NCBI GenBank assembly: GCA_963920575.1
Contig: OY986967.1
Span: 11,588,061 to 11,652,060, forward strand
DNA from: Narthecium ossifragum
Taxonomy: Eukaryota > Streptophyta > Magnoliopsida > Dioscoreales > Nartheciaceae
DNA: 64,000 nt
Reading direction: 5' to 3'
In this document: positions 21,233 through 32,463 of the stretch, one piece after another
Position numbering within the stretch: the first letter of the stretch is position 1
Layout: each line of letters starts with the position of its first letter
Translations under genes and position numbers: made by a program
The notes under the pieces: generated by a model
What the model was told of the DNA's origin: nothing
What the model saw: the letters and a program-made list of their open reading frames with translations, nothing else
Databases searched by the model: none

Positions 21233-22674
21233 CCAGAGTGTTAGAGGCACATCACAGTGACCTAGAGCTCAAAGAGTTACGCACATCGGCCGGCATGAAG
21301 GGCGCAGACGGGAACTGGACAGTATCGTCAGACGGAGGGCTACGGTTCAGAGGCAGAGTATCGGTTCCAACAGATCCAGTTCTACGAGACGACGTCCTAT
21401 GAGAGTTCCACCACTCTCATTTTGCAGTTCATCCCAGCGGCACCAAGATGTACCAGGATCTTCGGCGACAGTTCTGGTGGCGTGGGATGAAGAGGGCAGT
21501 GACGGAGTTCGTATCGCGCTGCCTTACCTGTCAGAAGGTCAAGGCAGAGCACCAGCGGACTCTGGGGTTACTTCAGCCACTTCCACTAGCTGAGTGGAAG
21601 TGGGAGCACATCACAATGGACTTCGTGACCGGGCTACCGAGATCTCCTAGGGGGAATGACGCGATTTGGGTCATCGTTGATCGATTGACCAAATCGGCGC
21701 ACTTCCTGCCTATGCGGACGACAGACTCGACGGACAGGTTAGGTAGCTTGTACGTCAGAGAGGTGGTAAGACTACACGGAGTTTCAGTTTCTATCGTATG
21801 AGACCGTGACCCCAGGTTCACCAGCAGGTTCTGGCGAGACTTTCAGGAGGCAGTTGGCACACTCCTGACTTTCAGTACGGCGTTCCATCCGCAGACAGAC
21901 GTACAGTCAGAGCGGCCGATCCAGATCTTGGAGGACACGCTGAGAGCATGTGTCCTCTACGCCGGAGGTAGCTGGGAGGAGCACGTTCCCTTGGTGGAGT
22001 TCGCCTACAACAACAGCTACCAGTACAGTCTTGGAGTAGTACCTTTCGAGGCGTTGTACGGTGGGCCGTGTCATTCCCCAGTGTGCTGGACAGAGGTTGG
22101 AGAGGCTTCACTCACCAGTCCAGACCTCGTCAGGCGGTCGTAAGAGAGGTTAGTGCAGATCAGGCAGAGGCTTCTGACGGCTCAGAGTCGGCAGAAGAGT
22201 TATGTAGATCAGAGGCGACGACCGTTTGATTTTGCAATCGGCGACCGAGTGTTCTTGCGAGCATCGCCGTACAGAGGGTCCGTCAGGTTTGGCAGAGATG
22301 GTAAGTTGGGGCCGAGGATTGTCGGGCCGTTCGAGATCCTAGAGAGGGTAGGCGAGGTAGCTTACCGCCTGGATCTTCCTCATCACATGTCTGCTGTGCA
22401 CCCGACTTTCCATGTGTCGATGCTGAGGAAGTATCACCCAGACCCGTCTCATGTCATCAGGGTGGATGACATTGAGCTTGAGGCAAACGCGAGTTTTGTT
22501 GAGCAGCCGGTTCGGGTACTTGATCGGAGGGATCTGGTCTTGCGGGGCAAGACGATTCCCTTGGTCAAGGTACTGTGGAGGCATAGAGGCACCGAGGAGA
22601 TGACCTGGGAGCGCGAGGCGCGCATGGGGCATGAGTTTCCGGACGAGATTTCCTTTAAGGGTATTAGGATGTGA
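21190..22674 (+). pseudogene. pol: CH1 integrase with chromodomain-like C-terminus
   Basis: HHCC finger (FHHSHFAVHP...CLTC, about 21408-21535), core with Asp near 21620, DRDPRF after 21802 and Glu near 21912 (QSERPIQ; HPQTD just before), then GPY-type GPFEILERVGEVAYRL and the chromodomain-like tail (PVRVLDRRDLVLRGKTIPLV, VLWRHRGTEEMTWERE). Stops at 21400 (TGA), 21799 (TGA) and 22141 (TAA) break one frame. The natural stop TGA (22672-22674) lies inside the first bases of the 3' LTR (TGTGA). Confidence 0.88.
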
Positions 22675-25576
22675 GGACCTGTCCCTCTACCCCTGTGGCT
22701 CGTTGTAGACCGCAAGGGCAATTTGGTAAATTGCGCCTTGTTGGTTTGTTTCACACCCGCGTGTGCACACACTGACCTTGTTTGTGTTAGTGCTTGATTA
22801 GAATGGTTAGGTGGACCCGGGATCGGAAGATCCTAGCTCGGGCGCATAGAAGCTTGCTTTTGGGCAGCTGACGGCCCCGTGAGCGATCGATCGGACTCGT
22901 GAGAGAGTCGGTGGGTTTTTGACCCGTTCGGATCGATCCAACTATTTTGGATCAATCCAACTATTTTGGATCGATCCAGCTTGTCTCGGATCGATCCGAC
23001 TTGGTATTGGATCGATTCGGATTGGCTTTTCTTTCGCGAGCGATCGATCGCTCCTTGGAGAGATCGATCGGACTCGGCGTCGGTGGCTTTTCTGCTTCGA
23101 GAGGACGGCCGCCGTTGGCTGTCGCTCTCTCTTGTCAGAAGGGGAGGACTTTCCCTCCCCTCCTTCTCCTTTTTCCGCCTTCCTCCGGCTTTGCCTTCCC
23201 CTTTTCCCTCCTTTTCTTCCTCTTCTCCTCCTCTTTCTTCTTCCTTCTTTCTTCTTCCTCCCGCGGTTCCGTTTTTCCCCTGTTTTTGGCAGCCATCTTC
23301 TTCTCCTCCGTTCTCCCTCCTTCGGCCACTGATTTGGGTGTTTTAAGGCTCGTTAGATCCGTGACAACGAGAGGAAGATCCCTAAAATGGTTTGGAACCT
23401 TGTTGCTGACCAGTTCGCGGGGAATCAGTCGAGGAGTGCGTTTCAGGTAGGTTTATACCTACTGATGTTGTTTATGGGTTTTCTCTGGATCTAGCCGTTG
23501 GATCTTGTTGATCTTTGTGTTTTTAGATTCCTCATGCTTAGTAGAATTTCTGTTATAAATTTCATAAGCTTTGGTTGAGATCTTAGTAGGGTTTATGCAT
23601 GATTAATCTCGGATTTTCCTGTTTCTGCTGTTCTTGAAGAACAGCCGGCTTGCGGCGAGGTTTTCGGCCAGTACGTGCATGTTCTTGGGTTGTGATGAAC
23701 ATAAGAGTTGTAGATCTTTGAATCTACTCTCAAACCCAACTGATTTCATGATTTTCGGATTTTCGTACCAGTTGTTATGAATTTATTGCTGGAGGGTTGC
23801 GTTGTAGCAATTAACTGGTAAGTTAGTATGATTAACGGTTTTGATTAGTGTTTTCCCGTTAATCCAACCGTTGGATGATTATGAATTTTGGATATATTGA
23901 TCCTGGTATGTAGGTATCCTGATGGCTAAGTTAGATCATGAATCCGACTTCGTTTGGACATCGGATCGACGGGATCAATTAGCCTATAAGTAGAGGTTTT
24001 GGGTGTTTTGAATATAATATTATATTTTGGATTATAATATTATATTGTTTACTGTTCATCATCGTTTTTGGGGTTGCTTCTCGTCGCAGGAGTCCGCGGT
24101 TGACGGTCACGGTACCGTCGTAATGCCGGGACCCGCTGCGGATCAACTGGCAGCGGTCGATAATACCGCTGCAGCGATTCGGTTGACTTATATGATGCCT
24201 TATCATACTGTTGCATGCCTACCTCTTGTTTGTGTATGTTCATAGCATGCATTGTTGATTTGTGCATTAGTTGCATGGTTAGGGCGTGGGTGATCTGTGG
24301 GTCGCGGTCCCGAGGCTGGAAACTCGGATTTAGCCCTAGGACTGGGGTTGGGTAGTTTGGACCCGGTTCGAATTGTGGTGTCCAGTCGATTCGATGATAG
24401 GCTTAGATGACTGGTACACTTGTTGCTTGATGATTGTAGAGGTCGTGTCGGTCTCGAGGCGGATGCTGAGTTGTAGCCGGTGTTCCACTGTGTTGACTCT
24501 TGAGTGGAGGAGAGGCCCCCTCAGCCGTGCCTTTTCCGGCCTGCAGTGTCGGGTTCCTGAATGTGAGTCAGCAGTGTTTGTTGAGCTTACTGAGTGCTGC
24601 TACTGGGCCTAAAGGACACACGGTGGGGTTATGGGACCCCTGTATACACCCAGGTCCTACTTGAGGGCGAACACTGTTGCGTTTCCCTCTTCCTTATGTG
24701 TGTCGTAGTGTAGAACCCTACTGAGCTTAGTGCTCACACACACGCGGTGGGGTTATGGCTGCGTTTTGCATGGTTGGTGGTGGGGGGGGGGGGGGCGTGA
24801 GGAAAAGAGAGGAGGGGTAGTGGGTGGTTTACCCCGCCAGGTGGCAGGGGGCCTACTAGTCCATTATAGTCTAAATTTTAACCAGAAAGCCCACCGTGCT
24901 TGCAGCTATATGTTTTTGGACCTTATAAATTGAACAAATAGAAACCTCCACGAACTGAATAAACAGAACCCTCAAATGGGAGTACCAAAACTCACGAAAA
25001 GCAACATTAGTTTTGATGTTGACATTGGAGAAATTTGAAATCTCGAAGCACACAATATTCTTGATTCTATAAAAATTCGCAATCTCGAATAGTAAGATTC
25101 AGTGGAACAGATGCATGAGTGCTCCAAACACAAATAACCTAAGATTCAAAAACTCTTGGATCAAAATAATATTAGCGCTCACACCTATCCGGGCTGCGTT
25201 TTGCATGTGCATGCGTCAGTTCTTCTTCCGTGGCCCCTACCGGGCAGTTGGTCGGCGGTGCGGCGGCACCAGGCGGAGTCTGAGAGGTGGTGATCATTTA
25301 CTGCTTTTACCCTATGTTAGATAGTCTCCTACGGGAGTAATGTTGTATTTGGATCTCTCCCTCTTCGAGGATATGTATATTAAATCTTTTTGGGTTTGTA
25401 CAACTGTGGTTCGAGGTTTCATTAAATTATTGTATCTTTTAATTGGGGGTGCTTTTCGTGAACTGTTAGGGAGACCAATAGGTTAGAGGGAACCCTCGCC
25501 AACTTTTTCCGCGCTTTGTTAGGTTCCGGTTCGCGTCGCCCGACCCGGTTGGGCTTTCGCGGGTCGGAGCGCGACA
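22670..25576 (+). repeat. CH1 3' LTR
   Basis: TGTGAGGACCTGTCCC...GAGCGCGACA, 2,907 bp, followed by TSD TGAGC. A TATA-like CCTATAAGTAGAGG lies near 23981. The GATCGATC cluster at about 22880-23075 is partly collapsed. It retains about 370 bp lost from the 5' LTR and carries an extra block of about 430 bp (24739-25167). Confidence 0.85.
24739..25167. mobile_element. Unidentified insertion in the CH1 3' LTR
   Basis: Comparison with the solo LTR at 48039-50476 shows that the LTR reads through TTAGTGCTCACACCTATCC. Here the junction is split, with TTAGTGCTCACAC on the left and TTAGCGCTCACAC on the right. The insert starts with an LTR-like piece (GCGGTGGGGTTATGGCTGCG), has a 14-G run (24782-24795), then AT-rich sequence with no coding potential. 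A 13-bp near-duplication at its ends could be a long TSD or filler from break repair. Confidence 0.45.
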
Positions 25577-26634
25577 TGAGCTGATACGTACACCTGCAAA
25601 CGCAGCCTGGGTAAGAGTGAGCAATAAGCTCAGTAGGGTTCTATTCTACTCTACGTCTCTCAGGAAAAAGGGGAAACTACAAAGTCTCGGGTTCTGTCTC
25701 ATCTCTAAGGGAAACTCACGTTACGTTCACCGCCTACCCCAGGGCATGCGCTCTGTGACCTCAACTGTCAACAGCCGTCCCTCTCAACCACCAAGTGCGC
25801 ATCGTTGAACAATAAAGGGGTAGGACCCAGGGCAGTATGTAACTTCCCTTAACACGGATACTGAGCATGAGACAAGAACTCTCGGCAATCTCTACACCTC
25901 AAACAACAGATAGTAACCAACTTGATCCATCCTCGAGAATACAAAGATTTGTCATAACAATCACGCCCTAGTCCTTGCTACCCAACCACGGTCCTAGAGC
26001 TAGATCCGAGCTACCCGAGAGCCCCAGATCGGCGAAGACCCTATTCACCCGCACCCTAGCTTTATGCTCTAATGCAAACAAGATGCATGCAATGCTCAGA
26101 CACATATAAGGAGATATAAGCATGCAGCAATATGACATCGATTATACACGGCTAGGCATAGCCTATAGCTAGCCAAAAGGGTGAGCATAGCAAGGGTCTT
26201 AAAAACATATAAGCTATACTAACAATACAATGATTAGAGTGAAGCGATAAACACATATATACAATAGCCTTCAGTACTCTCCGGCACCTGACAGACTAAG
26301 GTTCCACAGCTACCCCGCAGGTAACTGGCCAACAACCAAGCGACAATAACAATCGAGCCAATTTCGGCATTACAACGGCGTCCACAACCATCCAACGAAA
26401 TTGCTACAAGGGGATACAACCCTGGCCAAGCCAACAAGCCACACATACAAGATATATAATCTACCAATACAACGGGTTATGCCCCCGGTGCACGCCGACA
26501 ATCAGCGGGGCTATTAATCAAAGCAGTAAATCTATACTAAGCATGCAGGGCATACCATCAGCCCATTTATACTAAACATTCCCGGGGGTCGTCACTCCCC
26601 CGGTTACCCACAAAGCGATAAAACAATCACAAAC

Positions 26635-26657
26635 TATATATATATATATATATATAT
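26635..26657. repeat. (TA)n microsatellite
   Basis: Eleven and a half TA units in the CH3 LTR. Confidence 0.9.
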
Positions 26658-26874
26658 CATGCTTATCGAGAAACTGTTTGAAAATCGGTAGAAATCAATA
26701 AACTGATTTGAAATACAACTTACGACATAATCTGGAGAGAAACCCATCAAAATCTCGATTAAAATATTTTAATAATCCTTACCTATCGTCGGGAAAGCCA
26801 CACGAGAAATTCAGGTAAAAAAGAAACCGAAAACACCAAATTCGAATCAATTACTAACAAGTCAGCATATAAAA

Positions 26875-26992
26875 GATCGATCATCTTACCCGAGATGATC
26901 GATCATCTTACCCGAGATGATCGATCATCTTACCCGAGATGATCGATCATCTTACCCGAGATGATCGATCATCTTACCCGAGATGATCGATC
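26875..26992. repeat. 22-bp perfect tandem array containing ATGATCGATCAT
   Basis: Five identical 22-bp units (starts at 26875, 26897, 26919, 26941, 26963) and a partial sixth. Each junction forms the 12-bp palindrome ATGATCGATCAT, and the linker is CTTACCCGAG. Lack of differences in a decayed LTR means the array expanded recently. Confidence 0.95.
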
Positions 26993-28230
26993 ATTCGTAT
27001 GGGTGCTCACTGTCAAGGAGAATGATTGATCTTCACTCCCAAAGAAGATCAATCTTCCTTGAGAGTGTTCCCTGCCTGGAAGGGAGAATGATCGATCATG
27101 ATACACATGATCGATCCCCTCCAAGTGCTCCCTCTGTCAAGAGAAATGATCGATCTTTCCACAGAAGGAAGATCGATCATCCTTCAGACGAGACAGCACA
27201 CTTCAACAAAAGGGATCGATCATTTTACCCAAATGATCGATCCTTCAAAGTCGGCATGGAAGAGTGAATAGTGCCAGAAATCAATTTTCTTAAATTTAAC
27301 TTATCAAAACATATCGAAATGAAACCAAACTTGGTAGGCATGTGCAATTGGATGTGGGGGATCTAATGACACTAAGAAATCCAACTTTAGATGATCAAAT
27401 CCTCTTAATTAAATCAAATTGCCCGAAAGCCAACGAAACCGATGAAAAACTGAATTTGTTGGATTTGATCTATCAAACGGCGGTGAAATCCATTCAAACT
27501 TTGCACGAAGGTCTATTTGATGGTGGGAAATTCATTCATACAATAAAAAACCAAACTCAGATCATGAAATATCATATCTGAGTCAGACCCCATTGAAAAA
27601 CCAACAAAAATAAGGAATCTGTCCGAAAGAATACAGAAATGAAACCATAGTTAGCTTCTAAAGATGGCAGGAAACTAGAATACAGAAATTCAAAGCATTC
27701 TAATACACACAACAACCACAAATCACAAAAAGGCGATCCTAGGGTTACCAACTCATAGGAATTGGGTAGAAACACCTATATGTATAGACGTGCAGGTGAT
27801 CTACAAGATCTTCAACTCCGATCACCGTGGATCCACGCCGAAAAGCCACAGCCGGAGCTCCACGCCTGAAGCCAACGAAGGAGAGAGGAAGAGAGAAAGA
27901 GAAAAGAAGAGAAGAGAGAAAAAAGAGAAGGGTTTAAATAGAAAGCTGGAATCGATCACAGCCGTCCATTTCGATCTATCTCGATCGAGCTCCGATCTTC
28001 CGATCGGAGGCGCCCTTAAGGTTCTAATCAAACACATACATCAATCCAAGGCAGTGTGTGCAACGCAGGTGTGAAACAGGCCGCCATGGAGTAATTTTAC
28101 CAAATTTCCCCTGTGGTCAAAAATAGCGATGCGATCAACCGATCGCATCCCAAGGCCAATCGAGCCAAACCACAAAACCAGACCCTCGACCTAATGTGGT
28201 CAGACCGGGTTGGAGGTACGGGTCCTCACA

Positions 28231-28899
28231 ACCTATCACCCTTAAATAAATTTCATCCCGAAATTCAAGTAAGGGTAGGGCCGGAAAAGAAAAACCAACT
28301 TGTCCTCGTGGCACGAACGCCCAGACAAAGGAAACTACCTGTTGGGTCGAACAGTCGGGGGAACTCTCGGTGCATGCGATCCTCTTGCTCCCACGTTAAG
28401 CTCTCTGCACTACCATGCCTCTATCTGATCATCACCAGCGATATCGATCTGCCTCTCAGCACCTGATCCCGTCTATCCACAATTTGCACTGGCTGCTCTA
28501 TGTTGGTGGCGTCCTCCTCGACTACGATGTCGTCGTGTCTGATCACGTGGGACTGATATGGAATGTACATCCTCAGCATCGAACATGTGGTGGTAGGACC
28601 TACAACTGACAAGTGCGAAAGTAGAGCCGATTTGTAAGCAAACCCTCTGTCGCCAACTGCAAACTCTAACGACTGTCACCTCTGATCTATATAAATCTTC
28701 TATCAACTCTGACCTGATCTGCGCTGATCTCTCTGCCTCAAAAGGTGCAATGCCAGTGTTGAGCTGTCAACTGCGGAAGTAGGCAAACTCCGCTATGAGG
28801 ATGTGCTCTCGTCGTCTGACGTCTGCATCAACAATACGTGCTCTAAGCACGTCACCATGGATTTGAAAGATCCTCTCTGACTGTCTATCCGTATGTGCC
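28231..28899 (-). pseudogene. pol: CH3 integrase core end and C-terminus
   Basis: Reading leftward: QSER-like core end (about 28880), DVLRARIVDADVRRREHIL, EFAY, IAPFEA (about 28755), then a shortened GPY region, MLRMYIPYQSHVIRHDDI (about 28575) and the chromodomain-like EQPVQIVDRRDQVLRGRSI (about 28490). Stops and frame changes are many. After a spacer (CCCGAAATTCAAG, complementary to the pre-LTR stretch of CH2) the LTR begins at 28230. Confidence 0.75.
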
Positions 28900-30471
28900 T
28901 GATCGCTCGCAAACGTCGTCGTTAAAACATTGCTAACCTCAATCAAATCTTAAATTTATATCCTTGTTCAATCACTAATACTACTAGGTAGACTAGTGGT
29001 GAAATCCGGAGTCGAACCACTGGGAATTACTAGGAAAACAAAATCAATTCTCAAAACTCTTGATCTAAACCAAACACTTCAATGATAGATTGATCTAACT
29101 GAAATTATCTAAGAAAGCAAAAGAAAATATTAAGGTTTTAATCGGATGGAAAAAGATGTCGTAGGAAATACACAATCCACCCTAGTTTCACCCTTAATCT
29201 TCCATAGTTATCATCTTGATCACTTCTCTAAGTATTATGGATCGTATGGCTACAAGCTCACACGACTCCCTAAAAGAAGGTTTTATGTTCCCTACGGCAT
29301 AACCTATCTTTGTTTGGCATAAATCATCTTCGGTCCTACCATTATCTTAAGTTATTCTACTCCTAATGACATTAGCATGACTTATCTTCACGTAGCATAG
29401 ATTATCTCAAAGGTAAATCACAAACCACATGCAAACTATCTCATGAATCTCTACACTCAAGTACAACCATCATGTAGGACTAATAATACGTCAACGGAAC
29501 TCTGTTCCTTCAACTCTATAATCATTAAAACCAAATTCATGAGATTATACTTAGAGAAGTTCATAAAAATCCAACTAAGAAAGATCAAAAGTTACACTAG
29601 GGTTTCATGGTATTCCTAAGAACAAGAAAACTAGCCACTCATCTCTTGGAAATCAGCCATTGGTGTAGAAGATGAAGCCGTCGATCCCTGCGGAAAGATC
29701 ACCGTCTTCAAAACCCTAACCTTCTCCTCCAAAAGTGCTCCAAAAGATGATAATTTTCGGCTGGAATAACCCCCTTATGTATTAGAAACCCTTGAACCCG
29801 GAATTAGGAGTTATATTTGGACTTAAACTCTAATCTTCCTAAATTCCGGGTCGCTGACGTCATCGGAGAGATCGATCGGACTCAAACCTATCGATCGGAC
29901 TTCCCAGTTTGACTGGGTTAATACTGCCACGTCATCAGCTTCCTTATTCTTCAATTCCTACTCGGAATTTCAATTTGTAATCAATTCTGAAGCTAATCTG
30001 TTCGGAATCTGAGAAAGTCTTCAACAGGAAAGTTCTAGATCTGGAAGTCGTCTGTCATCTAATAAATTTTCATAATATTCAAATTAATGTAGAATATTTT
30101 ACGAATATTCTCTTCAGCATCGACGGTGCAACTTTCCAGCTTATGTATCTTCATGTATTCTTCAATTCTGCTATCATACCATCAGGAATCTGGAAACGTG
30201 TCCAACATGAACATTGTAGATCTTGAAGTTTTCTATCATTTACTAAATTTTCAGAATATTTGGACTTATATAGAATATCTGGTGAATATTTTTCTGACAG
30301 GCGATGAAGCAGTCTTTATCAAATAAATTCATCTTCTTAGCCGAAACTCTTGTATTTCTTCTCAAAACCTATTTAAACCTGAAATAAACTAACATGATAT
30401 CAAATACACCTACTCTAGGCCTAACAAATGTAGTTTAAGGGGTTTAATTAGGAATAATTAGTGACTTATCA
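28900..30471 (-). mobile_element. Solo LTR of the NA1/NA2 family, minus strand
   Basis: The reverse complement runs TGATAAGTCACTAATTATTC...GCGAGCGATCA, 1,572 bp, flanked by GTGCC (28895-28899) and GTGAC (30472-30476), one mismatch. CH3 integrase sequence reads across the site once it is removed. One GATCGATC dyad pair lies near 29872-29905. Confidence 0.85.
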
Positions 30472-31129
30472 GTGACGCGAGATGTTGTGTTGATAGTCAA
30501 CAAAATGGTCGTAGGCTCCTAGCAGTTGTACTAGAATCTGTCTGTGATCCTGAAATCATGGCCTGAAGTGATGGAAGCTGAAGCATCACGTAATCTGATC
30601 ACCTTTCTGATATGTGGACTGCTATGTGGCAGATACACTCCTCACATATGGTATATTTGTGTTGATCTGACCTCTGGATCTGATCTCTGCATCTGACCTC
30701 TAAATCTGACCTCTGCATCTGGTCTTTGGATTTGACCTCCGAATTTGATCCTAGATCTTACCTTTGGATTTTATCGCTGCATCTGATCTCTACATTTGAT
30801 CTCTGCATCTGACCGCTGAATATGATCTCTAGATCTAACCTATAGATTTGACCTCTGCATCTGACGCCAACCAAGCTGATGACGAAATCCATGATACATC
30901 CCTGTGCCTTCTGAATGAACAACAACAAGAGAGGAGTGAACCTCACGCAGCATGTCCTTGTGCAACTCTGGATCTGCTACTCGACCTTTGGAGTACAATC
31001 AACTGTCTGCTGATGCCGTCGAGAATCCTTGTAGGCTCGGTGTCATCGTCGCTCCACGTCATCATGGCTATGGTGCAGACTCTCGAAGTAGGGTTGCCTC
31101 GGCCTCCACCTCGTCTGGTCTCTGCTCTG
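30472..31129 (-). pseudogene. pol: CH3 integrase N-terminus and core start
   Basis: Reading leftward from 31129: linker with SADS..YSKGRVADPEL (about 31010), HHCC-type finger (HSSLVVVHSEGTGMYH, about 30900-30945), then GWRQMQR, where the gene dissolves into a 12-bp tandem array. Beyond it a core-like stretch (ITDRF..YN) continues to the solo LTR. Heavily decayed. Confidence 0.65.
30661..30868. repeat. 12-bp minisatellite arising from integrase sequence
   Basis: About 17 units of the type TGACCTCTGCATC/TGATCTCTGGAT. On the minus strand the unit reads CAGATGCAGAGGT, which is the integrase codon stretch at its right edge (GTCAGATGCAGAGGTC). Units have diverged by several bases, so this is older than the 22-bp array. 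Confidence 0.8.
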
Positions 31130-32196
31130 TGTTGATCCTAACCTTGTTTTGATGATGCCAATATACATTAAATAATAAAATATATGTTTAATATTTATTA
31201 CCCCTTTAATTGGAAATCTTAAATTCAATATTTAAGTCATGTTTGTACTGACGGTCGATGCATGGATCGACCGTAGGAATGTAAAGGTCGATCCATGGAT
31301 CGACCGTGTGGTTGCACGTTGGATGCACCATACTTGGCAAAATGTATTGTTGGCTCACGGTCGATCGGTGCATTGACCGTGGGAAGCCATTTTCTTGACA
31401 GAGCCTGACGGACGATGCGACGGCCGATGCGGCGGTCGACCGTGGAGCATTTATGAGGAAAAGTGAAGAAGCGACGATCGATCGGAGCATCGACCGTAAG
31501 AAGCCATTTTCTTGACAGAGGCTGACGGACGATGTCACGATCGATGTCACGGTTGACCGTGAGGCGTGACGGACGACGCATGGATCGACCGTCGATCAAA
31601 AAGGCTGAGCTTTTATACATGACGGACGATGCATGGATCGACTGCCAGCAACGTGCAGAGTAAAACAACTAGCCGTTGGAGAGTTGCAGAGAGCCGTTGG
31701 AGGTCCTTGTTGAGCTGGTTGAAGCCTAGATATAAGTAGTCCTATGTTGTAAACTTGCCAAAACTTTTATCATTATTATTGAGATCATCTAAGCAAGTCT
31801 TAGCAAGAGTTTTCTACTTACTCTCTTTTGAGCTACAACTTTTGTAAACCTTCTTCAAGTGTGAAGAAGTACTTTAAGAGTTATCCAACAGCAAGTGGCT
31901 GTGATTGTAAGGTCACCAAGCATCAGGAAGCTTGGAGGAAAAGCTTGTAAAGGATTTGCAAGTAGTGGAACCTCAAGGGGAGCCTTGAGAGAAGTGGACG
32001 TAGACTAAGAGTTGGGTCGAACCACTATAAAATCGGTGCCATCTCTCTAACCTTCATTGCTATTATTCTTGCATGCTATTTTGCTTTACTCTCATTTCAT
32101 CTACAAGCATTTAAGGTGTTAGTTCTCTCCTACCTGATTTTTTCATTAATCTAGTTTTTCGAAAAGAGTCCAATTCACCCCCCTTTTGGACCTTCA
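31130..32196 (+). mobile_element. Solo LTR, Ty1/copia SIRE/Maximus-like
   Basis: TGTTGATCCTAACCTTG...TTTTGGACCTTCA, 1,067 bp, flanked by CTCTG (31125-31129) and CTATG (32197-32201), one mismatch. The start and the CCAATTCACCCCCC tail are typical of SIRE/Maximus LTRs. A TATA-like GATATAAGTAG lies near 31727. GGTCGATC dyads fill 31251-31645, upstream of the TATA. The lineage call rests on end sequence alone. Confidence 0.7.
31251..31645 (+). promoter_or_regulatory. GGTCGATC dyad cluster in the copia-like LTR
   Basis: About eight inverted pairs. The first is ACGGTCGAT (31251-31259) facing ATCGACCGT (31266-31274). Later pairs vary in spacer. The arms are the same as in CH2 (33291-33316) and near those of NA1, although the elements are unrelated. 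Confidence 0.75.
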
Positions 32197-32463
32197 CTAT
32201 GTGCCAACTCTGATTGATCCTCTGCGCGAAGGAACCTTCAGGAACACCTTGTCATGAACTGAGAACTCCAAAGATCATCGCCTCTGACCTACGTAGCTCC
32301 CTCGTTTGCTCTGTGCTAATCTCTCTGACGATTGTCTGATGATGTCCGGAGTGGTGGGTGATATCTCAACAACCTCCATTGAGCAATCGGAAGAATGACG
32401 TGAACTGCCGTACTACACGTCGAATGGCACCGCATCAGTCTGGACTGATGGTTGAAGTAGGCA
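32197..32463 (-). pseudogene. pol: CH3 integrase fragment (core end and GPY region)
   Basis: Reading leftward: PFDV.YG, PDIIRQSSERLAQ, RGSYVGQRR, FSVHDKVFLKVPSRRGSI. It continues from 43093 once CH2 is removed: the conserved LVEFAYNN motif is split exactly at the CH2 site. Confidence 0.75.

Larger units (their letters stand above)
6509..25576 (+). mobile_element. CH1: Tekay-like chromovirus, complete but decayed, carrying nested NA1
   Basis: It is bounded by TGAGC at 6504-6508 and 25577-25581. It has a 5' LTR (6509-8597), an initiator-tRNA-Met PBS (8601-8612), gag, protease, RT, RNase H, an integrase with chromodomain-like C-terminus, and a 3' LTR (22670-25576). NA1 (9180-18383) sits inside gag. 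The coding part has at least four frame changes and about seven in-frame stops, so it is dead. The 3' LTR is about 800 bp longer than the 5' LTR because of a deletion in the 5' copy and an insertion in the 3' copy. Confidence 0.9.
25582..28230 (-). repeat. CH3 LTR (minus), main part
   Basis: The reverse complement starts TGTGAGGACCCGTACC at 28230 and joins 6236-6508 beyond CH1, about 2.9 kb in total. It has a TATA-like TTTAAATAG near 27930, a 22-bp tandem array (26875-26992), scattered GATCGATC dyads to 27245 and a (TA)n run. The family start is the same as at 63854. Confidence 0.75.

Noticed and set aside
26875..27250. CRISPR-like array
   Set aside because: The 22-bp units are contiguous with no spacers, sit in a plant LTR and have no cas genes nearby.
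9175..30476. Target preference for GTGAC, seen at NA1 and (with one mismatch) at the NA-family solo LTR
   Set aside because: Two sites only, in opposite orientation relative to the element; chance cannot be excluded.
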